A stretch of DNA of 64,000 bases from UBA9300 sp032260385 (GCA_032260385.1 JAVVEL010000002.1:62001-126000), one strand, 5' to 3'. Positions 17,841-26,825 are shown, counted from the first letter of the stretch. The notes: generated by a model from the sequence alone, not told the origin. A program made the numbers and translations.

Positions 17841-19652
17841 TTACTGAGTAAGAGGATCAGTATCTTCTTCCGTTGCAAGGTCTCCGGGTTCCCTTATCAG
17901 CCTTGACACGGGGTAGAGCCTGTTGTATTTCTCAATCTCATACATGGGTGCCCTTTCGTAAATGAACCTTAACTGAGCCAATGGATCGTTGGCAAAACTT
18001 TCATCTTCAGTTTTTCTTTTTTCCACTTCTGCACGCAGCTTATCATCCTCATGCAGCAGTTCCATAAGATGACTTTCAAAACCCCAGATGGAATAAAAGT
18101 CGTGCGACTCAAGGACAGGATCAAAAAAGTTCCATGCAAAATATGAGTTGGGAGCATGAGGCTCAAGCATTTCAACAATGTACCTGTTGGCGTGTTGATT
18201 GGTTATAATAACGAAATCACCCTTGTAGTAGGGCATCGTTTGTTTCACAGGACGCACTTTTATATTCTGATTAACGCGATGCCCCTGGTTGGCCCTCCCT
18301 GAAGGCTCGGCGTTTTCAATATAATAGGTTTCAACTTCAAGCTCGGTGTCTTCTTTGAGCCTGAATGCTGTAACCCCGTTATGGCAAAGTTTTCCGACCA
18401 CATCACTCCATGCCTGGGGTATGATATAAGCCCAAGGCTTGCTTACCGTTAAAACAGGGTCATATTTGGTATAGTAAGGGATGGTGTCGGTCCAGGGGCG
18501 TTCATGATCATAGTAACCTCTCGCTCTCCTGTCTTCAGAGGGCTCAGGTCTCACATATTCATATCCCTTGAACAGCAGGTCTTCTGAGTATGACATATCT
18601 ATTTCCCAGTCGAGATGATAGGTTTCCTCTTCCTTTATCTTTCTGTCGGCCTCATCCTTCAATTGCCTTATTTCGCTGCAGTTATCATAGGTAAATGCTG
18701 TAAGCTGCGTCAGAAAATCTATAACCGATCTTACCCTGTCTGGGAAGTACTTGTAAACAAGATTTTCTGTCATGAAGGAATAACAGTTAAAGAGGGCTGT
18801 GTATCCTGTGGAATAAAAAGGATCATCGTTGTAGGCCATTATCCCGTCTTTGATATCCCCGAAATAGTTACTCATCTGAATGTATGGGATCATCCCGTAA
18901 TCAGAATTTTTTTCCATTCTGTCGTAGAGATCAGGCAACATTTTTTCTTTGAAAAATTTACCCATGGCCGTATCAAGCTTACTGTAAAGGGTTTCTATCA
19001 GTGTTATGGTATACTGATGGTCAGACCCATTTGTGGTATGTGTATCAAGGAAGACATCGGGATTCAGGTGCAGGAAGATATTGACGAAGCTGCGCGCATT
19101 TTTGGTTTCCTGCTTTGCAAAGTCACGGTTCAGGTCCAGGTTGCGGGCATTCCTGCGTCTCCCCTTATAAACAGGACCATTCTGGTTGGTCCTGTAATAT
19201 TTGCTCCTGTCAAGTGTTCCCCCGATATTGTAAACCGGTATGATAGCAATTACTACCTTATCAAGGTATTCTTTCAGATTATCCTTATTTCTGAGAAGGT
19301 TCCATGAAAATTCAATGCTGGCATCAATGCCTTCAGGCTCTCCGGGATGGATACCGTTATTAATGAGAATTATGCATTTACCTTTTTCCCTTATTGATTC
19401 AGGGTCAAAATCGCCGTCTCCGGAGATCATAAAAAGGTGGAGTGGTTTGCCTATGTCGGTTATTCCCATTTCCGTCAGCCTGGCTTCAGGATAATAATCA
19501 GCCAGTTGGCTGTAGGCATCAATCACTTCATGATATTCGAGACTCAGATTGTCGTCGTACTTGAGGTTTATGTTTACCTCATCTTTATTTTGCTGCTTGC
19601 AGGCCGGTAAAATCAATAATCCAGCCATGGCAAAAATTAATAAATGTCTCAT
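17841..19652 (-). CDS. M14 zinc carboxypeptidase lipoprotein
   Basis: Exported metallopeptidase removing C-terminal residues or modified groups from peptides. I start at the ATG at 19652-19650 (603 residues) because it gives a lipoprotein signal (MRHLLIFAMAGLLILPAC, Cys18). Catalytic residues are all visible: zinc ligands His101 and Glu104 (HPGE), His204 (DTHTTNG), substrate-binding Asn174-Arg175 (DLNRDF) and a plausible catalytic Glu295 (FMTEN). The N-terminal half is the M14 domain and the rest is an accessory beta-rich region. A perfect 10-bp inverted repeat sits just upstream of the ATG. A later M14 pair lies at 32.9-36.7 kb. Confidence 0.88.
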   Translation of the reverse strand: MRHLLIFAMAGLLILPACKQQNKDEVNINLKYDDNLSLEYHEVIDAYSQLADYYPEARLTEMGITDIGKPLHLFMISGDGDFDPESIREKGKCIILINNGIHPGEPEGIDASIEFSWNLLRNKDNLKEYLDKVVIAIIPVYNIGGTLDRSKYYRTNQNGPVYKGRRRNARNLDLNRDFAKQETKNARSFVNIFLHLNPDVFLDTHTTNGSDHQYTITLIETLYSKLDTAMGKFFKEKMLPDLYDRMEKNSDYGMIPYIQMSNYFGDIKDGIMAYNDDPFYSTGYTALFNCYSFMTENLVYKYFPDRVRSVIDFLTQLTAFTYDNCSEIRQLKDEADRKIKEEETYHLDWEIDMSYSEDLLFKGYEYVRPEPSEDRRARGYYDHERPWTDTIPYYTKYDPVLTVSKPWAYIIPQAWSDVVGKLCHNGVTAFRLKEDTELEVETYYIENAEPSGRANQGHRVNQNIKVRPVKQTMPYYKGDFVIITNQHANRYIVEMLEPHAPNSYFAWNFFDPVLESHDFYSIWGFESHLMELLHEDDKLRAEVEKRKTEDESFANDPLAQLRFIYERAPMYEIEKYNRLYPVSRLIREPGDLATEEDTDPLTQ

Positions 19653-19654
19653 AT

Positions 19655-19681
19655 TTTTCAGGGATTTAATTTCCCTGAAAA
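19655..19681 (-). promoter_or_regulatory. Perfect inverted repeat just upstream of the M14 start
   Basis: Arms TTTTCAGGGA and TCCCTGAAAA (10 bp, no mismatch) around a 7-nt loop, ending 2 bases before the start codon. It lacks a T-tract on either strand, so it is more likely an operator or an mRNA hairpin near the ribosome site than a terminator. Confidence 0.55.
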
Positions 19682-19752
19682 GTAATGAAAAAAAATTAAC
19701 AGACAGACCGTAAAAAGTAATTTTACAACAGCCTGGCGGAGACACTTCCATT

Positions 19753-20004
19753 TCAGTCAGAAGCTATCATTTTCTCCGCAATTTCGAGTATTGTTGTATC
19801 ATCTAATGTAACCAGGCCACCGTCCGGTCCCTGTTCAAGATGGATTCCTATGCTTTCGCCCTCATCAAAATTCCAGCCGCCAAAATAATTTCTAACTGTT
19901 TCTTCGTTCATGTCCAGCTTCCTCGCAATATCCTTTACACCACCTTCCGGGAGCTGGTCTTTTATCTCCCTCAGTTTATTGAATGTTATTGTTCTGCTCA
20001 TCAT
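19753..20004 (-). CDS. Small helix-turn-helix-like protein
   Basis: 83 residues with no named family that I can assign with certainty. Residues about 8-45 read like a DNA-binding helix-turn-helix (KDIARKLDMNEETVRNYFGGW), followed by an acidic stretch and a short helix (TTILEIAEKMIASD). Similar small DNA-binding proteins occur across Bacteroidota. The start may be the first or second of two adjacent ATGs (20004 or 20001). It stands between a GNAT gene and the M14 gene, with 100 bp of AT-rich spacer upstream. Confidence 0.7.
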   Translation of the reverse strand: MMSRTITFNKLREIKDQLPEGGVKDIARKLDMNEETVRNYFGGWNFDEGESIGIHLEQGPDGGLVTLDDTTILEIAEKMIASD

Positions 20005-20106
20005 CCTTAATTAGTTCTTAATTAACCCTTACTATATAAAATTACATAAATTTTTCATGCCTCAATAACAATAGCTGCTTATTAACATATTTTTAAGAAA
20101 TTACCA

Positions 20107-20544
20107 TTAGTTGACATCATCCGTATTTCTTATAATAAACACCTTATAATCACCCAGATACTTAAACCCGTATTTCTTGTAAAGCTTTATTGCCACTTTG
20201 TTGGAGCTGTGCACCTCAAGCTTAACCTGACATCCTGTTTCTTTGACATATTTAAGAGATTCTTCAAGGAGGTAGCCTGATAGACCTTTGCCCTGGTATC
20301 CGGGAGAAAGGCCAAAATGATGAAGGTATAACCTTCTGCCATCGTAAGTCATCCAGGATGTTCCGGCAATAACACTGTTATTATCATCTACCAGTATCAA
20401 TAATTTACCCCCTGTTTTCAGGCATCGTTCAATAGCATCTTTATCGTCACCGCGTTCGGGCCGTCCCATTCCCGTTTCCTGCCATATCTTAATCACAGCC
20501 TCGTAATCATCATTCTTGTAGTCTCTTAGACTGTAGCCTTTCAT
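20107..20544 (-). CDS. GNAT family N-acetyltransferase
   Basis: 145 residues with the complete GNAT fold order: an N-terminal strand (YSLRDYKNDDYEAVIKIW), the central strands and the acetyl-CoA pyrophosphate motif GLSPGYQGKGLSGYLLEE. The typical end VHSSNKVAIKLYKKYGFKYLG follows. It transfers an acetyl group to an amine; the substrate is unknown, with a protein N-terminus (RimI-like) or small molecule both possible. It starts 5 bp after the NfeD gene stop and is probably in the mqnA-nfeD transcript. Confidence 0.88.
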   Translation of the reverse strand: MKGYSLRDYKNDDYEAVIKIWQETGMGRPERGDDKDAIERCLKTGGKLLILVDDNNSVIAGTSWMTYDGRRLYLHHFGLSPGYQGKGLSGYLLEESLKYVKETGCQVKLEVHSSNKVAIKLYKKYGFKYLGDYKVFIIRNTDDVN

Positions 20545-20549
20545 TTTCT

Positions 20550-21986
20550 TTATTCATCTTTCAGGACGTACAACTGTCCGGCTTCGTCCCTTATCACACG
20601 TATGTTGGCGCCCCTCTCAATAAATCCTATATCTGATCGTGCATCATAAGTTTCGTTGTTAATAATAACCTTGCCGGAGGGTCTGAGTACAGTATGAGCC
20701 TTCCCTCTGGCTCCTATAAGTGATTTTTGTTTCTTACTGTCAAAACTTATATAACCTTCATCCATATTCTGTTTTTTCTGAAGAGCCAGTTTACCCAGTA
20801 TATTAGATGGTGCGAATAGTTTGTTGCTGAGCCATATTGACAGCAGGAAGGCGAGGAACATAGAGATGATAACTATAGCAAAAGAAGCCATCGCTCTTTG
20901 TATACCGGTTCCGTCGGGTGATGGTCCGAATTCGAAGGTAATTTTGTCTATCATGGTAAAGGTCAATCCTATAACTATTCCGGCGATACCCAGTACTCCT
21001 GTGACTCCAAATCCGGGTATGGCGAATATCTCTACAAGGACCAGGATTATGCCAGCCACAAAAATTACTATCTGCCAGTTTGCCTGCAGCCCTTCGAGAT
21101 AGAGCGGGGCGAAATACAGGACAGCTGCAAGTACGGATGCCGCCAGTGGAAAGCCAATGCCGGGCGACTGTAATTCAAAGTAAAGGCCACCTATAATAAT
21201 CATTATTAATAAACCTGAAACGACAGGGTTAATAAGCAGTTGTATTATTTTTTCTGCACCCCCGGGCTTGAATTCTTCCATCCTGTAATTCTCTATTCCT
21301 GCCAGCCTTAAGGCATCATCCGGATTCAGTGCCTGCCCTTCGCAAAAACCCAGTTCGATGGCTTCAACTGTTGTAAGAGTAAGTACGTTACCTGTATCAC
21401 TTACCCCTTCCACATAAACTTTGGGATCGACCATTGATTCTGCTATGGCAGGGTCCCGGTGCCATACATATGTGGTGTCGCCATCAACTACAAGGGGCTT
21501 TTTCCCATGTGCCTCGGCTGTTGACCTCATCATGCCTCTCATGAACGACTGGTACTTGTCAGGCACCTGCTGGCCTGTCTGGTCAACAACCGTAGCTGCT
21601 CCTATGCTGCCTCCCGGTCGCATATAGATGCTGTCACATGCTATTGATATGAGTGCACCTGCAGATATTGCCTGGTTATCGATAAATACAAGCACCGGCT
21701 TTGGATAGTTGAGTATGGCTGTCCTTACTGAGTCTGCCATATCCACCTGTCCCCCGTAAGTATTCATATGGATAAGAATATAGTCGGCTCCCAGCTTGGT
21801 TGCCTCCTCAAGGCTCAGCTTTGTTGTTCGCCAGATGGGAGCGGCAATGACCTTCTTGATATCAAATTTATACACTATTACCTGGTCGTTCTCAGTGGCC
21901 GGCACATCTTGTGGATTTTCACCGGCTGATAAAACCTGGAAGTACACTGCAAGAAGACAAAAGCTCATTAAAAGAAAGCGTTCCAT
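20550..21986 (-). CDS. NfeD-type membrane-bound serine protease
   Basis: Long-form NfeD (1510-N type), a ClpP-fold protease fused to membrane helices and an OB domain, thought to act in stomatin-linked membrane quality control. The 478-residue protein has a signal sequence (1-21) and an N-terminal SppA/ClpP-like domain with the Ser-Lys dyad: Ser109 in QAISAGALIS and Lys144 in VPDKYQS. From about residue 240 there are four or five membrane helices, and from about residue 415 the NfeD OB domain (GARGKAHTVLRPSGKVIINN). No stomatin gene is adjacent. Starts 19 bp after mqnA. Confidence 0.9.
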   Translation of the reverse strand: MERFLLMSFCLLAVYFQVLSAGENPQDVPATENDQVIVYKFDIKKVIAAPIWRTTKLSLEEATKLGADYILIHMNTYGGQVDMADSVRTAILNYPKPVLVFIDNQAISAGALISIACDSIYMRPGGSIGAATVVDQTGQQVPDKYQSFMRGMMRSTAEAHGKKPLVVDGDTTYVWHRDPAIAESMVDPKVYVEGVSDTGNVLTLTTVEAIELGFCEGQALNPDDALRLAGIENYRMEEFKPGGAEKIIQLLINPVVSGLLIMIIIGGLYFELQSPGIGFPLAASVLAAVLYFAPLYLEGLQANWQIVIFVAGIILVLVEIFAIPGFGVTGVLGIAGIVIGLTFTMIDKITFEFGPSPDGTGIQRAMASFAIVIISMFLAFLLSIWLSNKLFAPSNILGKLALQKKQNMDEGYISFDSKKQKSLIGARGKAHTVLRPSGKVIINNETYDARSDIGFIERGANIRVIRDEAGQLYVLKDE

Positions 21987-22005
21987 ATTTTTTATTATTT
22001 TAAAA

Positions 22006-22770
22006 TCAGCTTATTTTAAGTTCATCAAGATACTTAAAAAAGGTATGCATGGCCAGTCTTTTTTCATCATCGAGTAAAAAATCAATGTTGTTGGTAAGAT
22101 AATCCTTCAAGACATCATGGGGCATGACTCCCCTGTTACCGTAATATTCAACCACCCTGTCAATATTGACGACACCGAAGGCCATGGCTTTGTTAAATTT
22201 TTCTATAAAATTACTGCTGAAACTTTTATTTGCTACCCAGCATGCAAAAACAAAGGGAAGACCTGTATGTTTATTCCACTCAGTGGCAAGATCCGTCCTG
22301 TGGCTGAATTTTGATTCCATCTCATAGCACTGGTCGCCTATTAGCACAAGGCCTTCATTATCAGCTATGTTTGTAAAACTGAAATCATGGTTTGTCTCCA
22401 CCCAATTAAAATCACACTTCCAGAATTTTCTGGCCAGGAGGCGGGTAAGGGCAACGGATGTCCTCGACCTGTAATCAAGGTAGATGGTGTCGAGTTTTTC
22501 AGGCGGCTTATTACTTAAGAGGAGCACCGTTCTCACCGGCCCCCTGCTTCCAATGCAGAAATCAGCTATTATTGACAATGAGGGGTTTTGATGAATTGAA
22601 ATTACAGGGATAAGGCCTATATCGGCCTCCCCTGTCACAATTTTTTTTGCACAGTCTGCAGGGTGGTCAATTTTAATTTCTGCATTGAGCTCAATGCCTG
22701 AGTTCTCCAGCCCATAAATGAGAGGATAGGTATTTGAATACCTTACCGCCGAGATCCTGACTTCAAACAT
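22006..22770 (-). CDS. mqnA: Chorismate dehydratase, futalosine pathway
   Basis: First step of the futalosine route to menaquinone: chorismate to 3-enolpyruvyl-benzoate. The 254-residue product has the MqnA fold signatures: RISAVRYSNTYPLIYGL at the N-terminus, DIGLIPVISI, CIGSRGPVRTVLLLS, TIYLDYRSRTSVALTRLL and the LIGDQCYEM motif. It resembles periplasmic-binding-type folds but has no signal peptide. It is followed at 19 bp by nfeD. mqnB, mqnC and mqnD are not in the window; the UbiA gene at 4.8-5.7 kb is a plausible later pathway step. Confidence 0.88.
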   Translation of the reverse strand: MFEVRISAVRYSNTYPLIYGLENSGIELNAEIKIDHPADCAKKIVTGEADIGLIPVISIHQNPSLSIIADFCIGSRGPVRTVLLLSNKPPEKLDTIYLDYRSRTSVALTRLLARKFWKCDFNWVETNHDFSFTNIADNEGLVLIGDQCYEMESKFSHRTDLATEWNKHTGLPFVFACWVANKSFSSNFIEKFNKAMAFGVVNIDRVVEYYGNRGVMPHDVLKDYLTNNIDFLLDDEKRLAMHTFFKYLDELKIS

Positions 22771-22885
22771 AGATGATTAACTGAAACGTGGCTTAAATGC
22801 CCGAAATTACTAAATTTCAGTTTTATTTCCCCCTCTAATGTAGTAAATTTACATCCGGTCATAATCAGGAACTAATTTTTATAAA

Positions 22886-24229
22886 ATGGACCTTAATAAA
22901 TTAACGGCTATTTCCCCCATCGACGGTAGGTACAGGGAAAAGGTCATGGAACTGGCAGAGTACTTTTCTGAATATGGGCTTATTAAATACAGGATTAGGT
23001 CAGAAGTGGAGTATTTTATAGCCCTGTGCAACCTTCCCCTGCCCCGGCTAAATGAATTTGCTACTGAAAATTTCAGCCACTTAAGATCGCTTTATCAGGA
23101 TTTCAGTGTAAATGACGCCCGTCGGGTCAAGGATATAGAAAGTGCCACAAACCACGATGTAAAAGCTGTTGAATACTATTTAAAGGAAAAGTTTCATGAG
23201 TTTAACCTTGGTGAGTGGTCAGAATTTATTCATTTTGGACTAACATCACAGGATATAAACAATACTGCCATTCCCTTATCCATTAAGGATTACACTGAGT
23301 CAGTCTTTTATCCAATGCTGGAAAGGCTTATTTCAGAGTTGGATAAGCTTGCTGATCAGTGGAAGGATATACCCATGCTGGCCCGTACCCACGGTCAGCC
23401 TGCAACACCCACAAGACTGGGTAAGGAGATCCGGGTTTTTGTAAAAAGGCTGCAGGTACAGGCCGGACAATTAAAAGCTGTGCCCTGGTCTGCCAAATTC
23501 GGTGGTGCGAGTGGTAATCTGAATGCACATTACGTTGCCTTTCCCGGGGTTGACTGGGATAGTTTTGCTGATAATTTTGTAAATGAGATACTTGGCTTAA
23601 GCAGATCAAAGCCCAGTACTCAGATCGATCACTATGATAATTTTGCAGCCATGTGTGATGCCTTAAGAAGGATCAATACAATCATGATTGATTTTTGCCG
23701 CGATGTATGGCTCTATATATCATTTGATTATTTTAAACAAAAAATAAGCAGCACAGAAACAGGCTCGTCTGCAATGCCCCATAAAGTAAACCCCATAGAT
23801 TTCGAAAATGCCGAGGGAAACCTTGGATTATCAAATGCCATCCTGGGACACTTTTCGGAGAAACTGCCCGTATCAAGGCTGCAGCGGGATCTGTCAGATT
23901 CAACCGTATTGAGAAATGCAGGACAGCCTTTTGCCCACTCGCAGATAGCTATTCTTTCAATTTTGAAGGGACTGGGTAAACTTATTGTCAATAATGATAA
24001 AATATACCTTGACCTCAATGATAACTGGGCTGTAGTGGCTGAAGCAATACAGACTATACTCCGGAGGGAAGGATATCCCAGACCCTACGAGGCACTGAAG
24101 GATCTGACCAGGACAAACAAAAATATAAGCAGGCAATCCCTGCTGGATTTTATCGATGGTCTTGATGTGAAGGAAGTTGTTAAAGAGGAATTAAAGGCTG
24201 TTACACCTTTTAATTATACAGGTAAATAA
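22886..24229 (+). CDS. purB: Adenylosuccinate lyase
   Basis: Converts SAICAR to AICAR and adenylosuccinate to AMP in purine synthesis. The 447-residue protein starts MDLNKLTAISPIDGRY, typical of the E. coli-type branch, and carries the fumarase-superfamily motifs: TNHDVKAVEYYLKE, ARTHGQPATPTRLG and the signature SSAMPHKVNPIDFENAEGN with the catalytic Ser loop. It is divergent from mqnA across a 115-bp spacer holding a short palindrome (GTAAATTTAC, 22843-22852). Confidence 0.96.
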   Translation: MDLNKLTAISPIDGRYREKVMELAEYFSEYGLIKYRIRSEVEYFIALCNLPLPRLNEFATENFSHLRSLYQDFSVNDARRVKDIESATNHDVKAVEYYLKEKFHEFNLGEWSEFIHFGLTSQDINNTAIPLSIKDYTESVFYPMLERLISELDKLADQWKDIPMLARTHGQPATPTRLGKEIRVFVKRLQVQAGQLKAVPWSAKFGGASGNLNAHYVAFPGVDWDSFADNFVNEILGLSRSKPSTQIDHYDNFAAMCDALRRINTIMIDFCRDVWLYISFDYFKQKISSTETGSSAMPHKVNPIDFENAEGNLGLSNAILGHFSEKLPVSRLQRDLSDSTVLRNAGQPFAHSQIAILSILKGLGKLIVNNDKIYLDLNDNWAVVAEAIQTILRREGYPRPYEALKDLTRTNKNISRQSLLDFIDGLDVKEVVKEELKAVTPFNYTGK

Positions 24230-24243
24230 TTTCAATTCTAAGT

Positions 24244-26067
24244 ATGAAGCGATTCAGGGTTCTTCTGTCGTTTATTAAACCCTACAAATGGTTTGCGGGT
24301 CAGAATATTTTGTTTAATATACTGGCTGCAATATTCTCGCTTTTTACCTTCAGCCTGATAAGTCCCTTTCTCAAGATATTATTTGGAGTGGTGCCTGAAA
24401 CAACGCATCCCGGAGTCTTCGAATTGAGCCGGGACTGGTTCACCGGTATGCTAAATTATCTTATAAGTCATTATATCGACAAGATGGGCGCCGGTGCAGC
24501 CCTTATAGGGGTATGCGCCCTTGTAATAACAGCCAGCCTTTTCAGGAACGCCTTCGTCTTTGCTGCAAATAATGCTCTCGCCTACCTGAGGTCTGGAACG
24601 GTGAGGGATATGCGTAAGAAATTATATGATAAGGTATTGCGACTACCGGTATCCTACTTCACAGAATCCCGGAAAGGGGACGTGATGACCCGTATATCAA
24701 ATGATGTTGAGGAAATCCAGGTATCGGTAATGGGTTCACTGCTCATGCTTCTCAGGGATCCTGTAACCATTATTATTTTCCTGGTCTTCCTTTTTATAAT
24801 AAGTTATAAACTGACCTTGTTCTCACTCTTATTAATGCCTGTAAGTGGCTGGCTTATAGGTAGAATAGGAAAAAATCTGAGAGCAAAATCCTTTAAGGGG
24901 CAGGAACAACTGGGTAAACTGCTGTCAGTGGTGGAGGAAACCCTCGGCGGCCTCAGGATAATTAAAGCTTTTAATGCAGAGAAGAATATGGAGAAAAGCT
25001 TTGCGGGCATCAATAATTTATTTACCAGGATTTACAGGAGAGTCCTGAGAAAAAGATACCTGGCATCACCCGTAAGTGAATTTCTTTCGACTATTTCCTT
25101 GATGCTGGTGATGTATTTTGGAAGTGTGATTGTGCTTAATGGATCTTCAGAAATGACATCCGACCAGCTGATAGTCTTCCTGGTAGTCTTCTCCCAGTTG
25201 ATCCCGCCGGCAAAGAATATCACCACATCCTATTTCAACGTCCAAAAAGGTATGGCTTCACTTGAGCGTATTGAATATATACTTGATGCAGAGGAAGTAA
25301 TCATTGAACGTGAAAATGCTGTTGACTTTAAGTCCTTTGGTAGAACCATTAGCTATGAAAATGTGAGCTTTGCCTATAATAAAGATCTTGTAATAAATGA
25401 TGTGTCGTTTACAGTCCATAAGGGTGAAACCCTGGCAATAGTGGGTAAATCCGGGGCGGGAAAATCAACTCTCGTTGATCTTCTGCCCAGGTTTATGGAT
25501 GTCGGCAGGGGTTGTATAAAAATCGACGGCGTGGATATCCGTGACATGAAGCTGAACGACCTTAGAGATTTAATGGGGATTGTAAGCCAGAATGCCATAT
25601 TGTTTAATGACAATTTCAGTAATAATATCGCTTTCGGCTCTGATATGAATTCCCGGGAAGAAATTGAAAAAGCCGCACGGGTGGCCAATGCCCATGAATT
25701 TATTATGGAGACACCCGGTGGATATGACCATAATGTTGGTGAAGGAGGGAATAAGCTGAGTGGCGGTCAACGCCAGCGTATAAGCATAGCCAGGGCAGTA
25801 TATGCCAACCCGCCCATTCTGATCCTGGATGAAGCTACCTCAGCCCTTGACACTGAATCAGAACGATTGGTCCAGGATGCTATTGAAAAACTGATGAAAA
25901 ACAGGACCTCCATTGTTATTGCACACCGGCTGTCAACAGTCAGGAGAGCTGATAAAATTATCGTTATAGATGAAGGACGTATCGTTGAGCAGGGCTCACA
26001 CGATGAGCTTCTTAAAAAGCGGGACGGATTGTATACGAAGTTGTATAATATGCAGATGATGGAGTGA
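24244..26067 (+). CDS. ABC exporter, MsbA-like (type IV half-transporter)
   Basis: 607 residues: a six-helix membrane domain (about 1-330) followed by an ATPase domain. The ATPase has Walker A GKSGAGKST (about 402-410), Q-loop VSQNAILFND, signature LSGGQRQR (about 505-512) and Walker B ILILDEATSALD with the H-loop IAHRL. It is a homodimer half-transporter exporting lipids or drugs; lipid A flippase (MsbA) is a fair guess but not proven. It starts 14 bp after purB, so it is likely on the same transcript. The GPP34 gene follows. Confidence 0.9.
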   Translation: MKRFRVLLSFIKPYKWFAGQNILFNILAAIFSLFTFSLISPFLKILFGVVPETTHPGVFELSRDWFTGMLNYLISHYIDKMGAGAALIGVCALVITASLFRNAFVFAANNALAYLRSGTVRDMRKKLYDKVLRLPVSYFTESRKGDVMTRISNDVEEIQVSVMGSLLMLLRDPVTIIIFLVFLFIISYKLTLFSLLLMPVSGWLIGRIGKNLRAKSFKGQEQLGKLLSVVEETLGGLRIIKAFNAEKNMEKSFAGINNLFTRIYRRVLRKRYLASPVSEFLSTISLMLVMYFGSVIVLNGSSEMTSDQLIVFLVVFSQLIPPAKNITTSYFNVQKGMASLERIEYILDAEEVIIERENAVDFKSFGRTISYENVSFAYNKDLVINDVSFTVHKGETLAIVGKSGAGKSTLVDLLPRFMDVGRGCIKIDGVDIRDMKLNDLRDLMGIVSQNAILFNDNFSNNIAFGSDMNSREEIEKAARVANAHEFIMETPGGYDHNVGEGGNKLSGGQRQRISIARAVYANPPILILDEATSALDTESERLVQDAIEKLMKNRTSIVIAHRLSTVRRADKIIVIDEGRIVEQGSHDELLKKRDGLYTKLYNMQMME

Positions 26068-26087
26068 AAGGCTAATAAAGTGAGAAG

Positions 26088-26125
26088 GAGTTTAGGATGA
26101 GTTTGGAATGAGTTTGGAATGAGTT
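26088..26125 (+). repeat. 11-bp tandem repeat, about 3.5 copies
   Basis: Units GAGTTTAGGAT (26088-26098), GAGTTTGGAAT (26099-26109), GAGTTTGGAAT (26110-26120) and a partial GAGTT. The second copy supplies the TTTG of the downstream -33 element. Confidence 0.9.
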
Positions 26126-26132
26126 AATTTTG
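26102..26132 (+). promoter_or_regulatory. -33/-7 promoter of the GPP34 gene
   Basis: TTTG (26102-26105), 19-bp spacer, TAATTTTG (26125-26132): a full match to the Bacteroidota housekeeping promoter. The ATG at 26142 lies only 9 bp beyond, so the transcript would be almost leaderless. Confidence 0.65.
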
Positions 26133-26141
26133 AAATATATC

Positions 26142-26825
26142 ATGAAACACAAAGTAACAGAGCATTTTATCATCTTATCGCTTAACCCTGGTACAGGTCG
26201 CTACAAGGTACTGGGGAATTATCTAACCTATGGCATAGTTGGTGCCATGCTGATGGATCTTTCTCTTGAAGAAAGAATATCAATTGCAGAACATAAGCTA
26301 CTGGCAGGTAAGGATATGTCACCAACAGGAAATTCTGCATCAGAGCGGATGTTAAAAACTATAAGCCAGTCGGGCCGGCAACGTAATATTAAGACCTGGG
26401 TAAGGAGGCTGGGAAATAAATCTGCATGGTACAGGAAGGAGATGCAGAAATACTTTGTGAAGGAGGGAATCCTGAAAGTAGAGAATAAAAGGTTTATTGG
26501 TATACCATATAAGTTACATTATGTAGCGAAACCAGGGTTTAGGAAGAATCTTATCATCAGGTATAAAGATATTATACTGTTTAAAAAAATACCTGATGAA
26601 TCTGAATTAATGGTTCTTGGACTTATGTTTGCCTGCAAAATGCATAAGGTTCTTTCGAATGTGGGCCCTGAAAGAAGAAAGATCAGGATAAGACTGCTGG
26701 AATTGACAAAGGATAATCCTTTTGCTTCCGATATCAACAAGGCAATAATTGAAATACAAGCCGCAATCACAGCAAGCATTGCAGCGACAGCAGCTGTGTC
26801 GGCAGCAACATCTGCGTCCAGCTAG
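26142..26825 (+). CDS. GPP34 (GOLPH3/Vps74-like) family protein
   Basis: 227 residues. The GPP34 fold is all-helical and, in eukaryotes, binds phosphatidylinositol-4-phosphate on Golgi membranes; bacterial members have no settled role. Visible family features are the opening HKVTEHFIILSLNPGTGRYKV, the following helix with GAMLMDLSLEERISIAEHKL and the KVLSNVGPERRKIRIRL region. The C-terminus is a low-complexity Ala/Ser/Thr tail (last 25 residues). I start at 26142 because the TTG at 26130 overlaps the -7 box. It follows an MsbA-like lipid exporter, which hints at a membrane-lipid function, as inference. Confidence 0.8.
   Translation: MKHKVTEHFIILSLNPGTGRYKVLGNYLTYGIVGAMLMDLSLEERISIAEHKLLAGKDMSPTGNSASERMLKTISQSGRQRNIKTWVRRLGNKSAWYRKEMQKYFVKEGILKVENKRFIGIPYKLHYVAKPGFRKNLIIRYKDIILFKKIPDESELMVLGLMFACKMHKVLSNVGPERRKIRIRLLELTKDNPFASDINKAIIEIQAAITASIAATAAVSAATSASS

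Noticed and set aside
18615..19307. 230-residue open frame on the plus strand inside the M14 gene
   Set aside because: Antisense to a gene with intact M14 catalytic residues; its translation has no recognisable fold.
19653..19751. N-terminal extension of the M14 lipoprotein to 19751
   Set aside because: The added residues lack coding character and would bury the lipoprotein signal; the ATG at 19652 gives a clean signal and Cys18.
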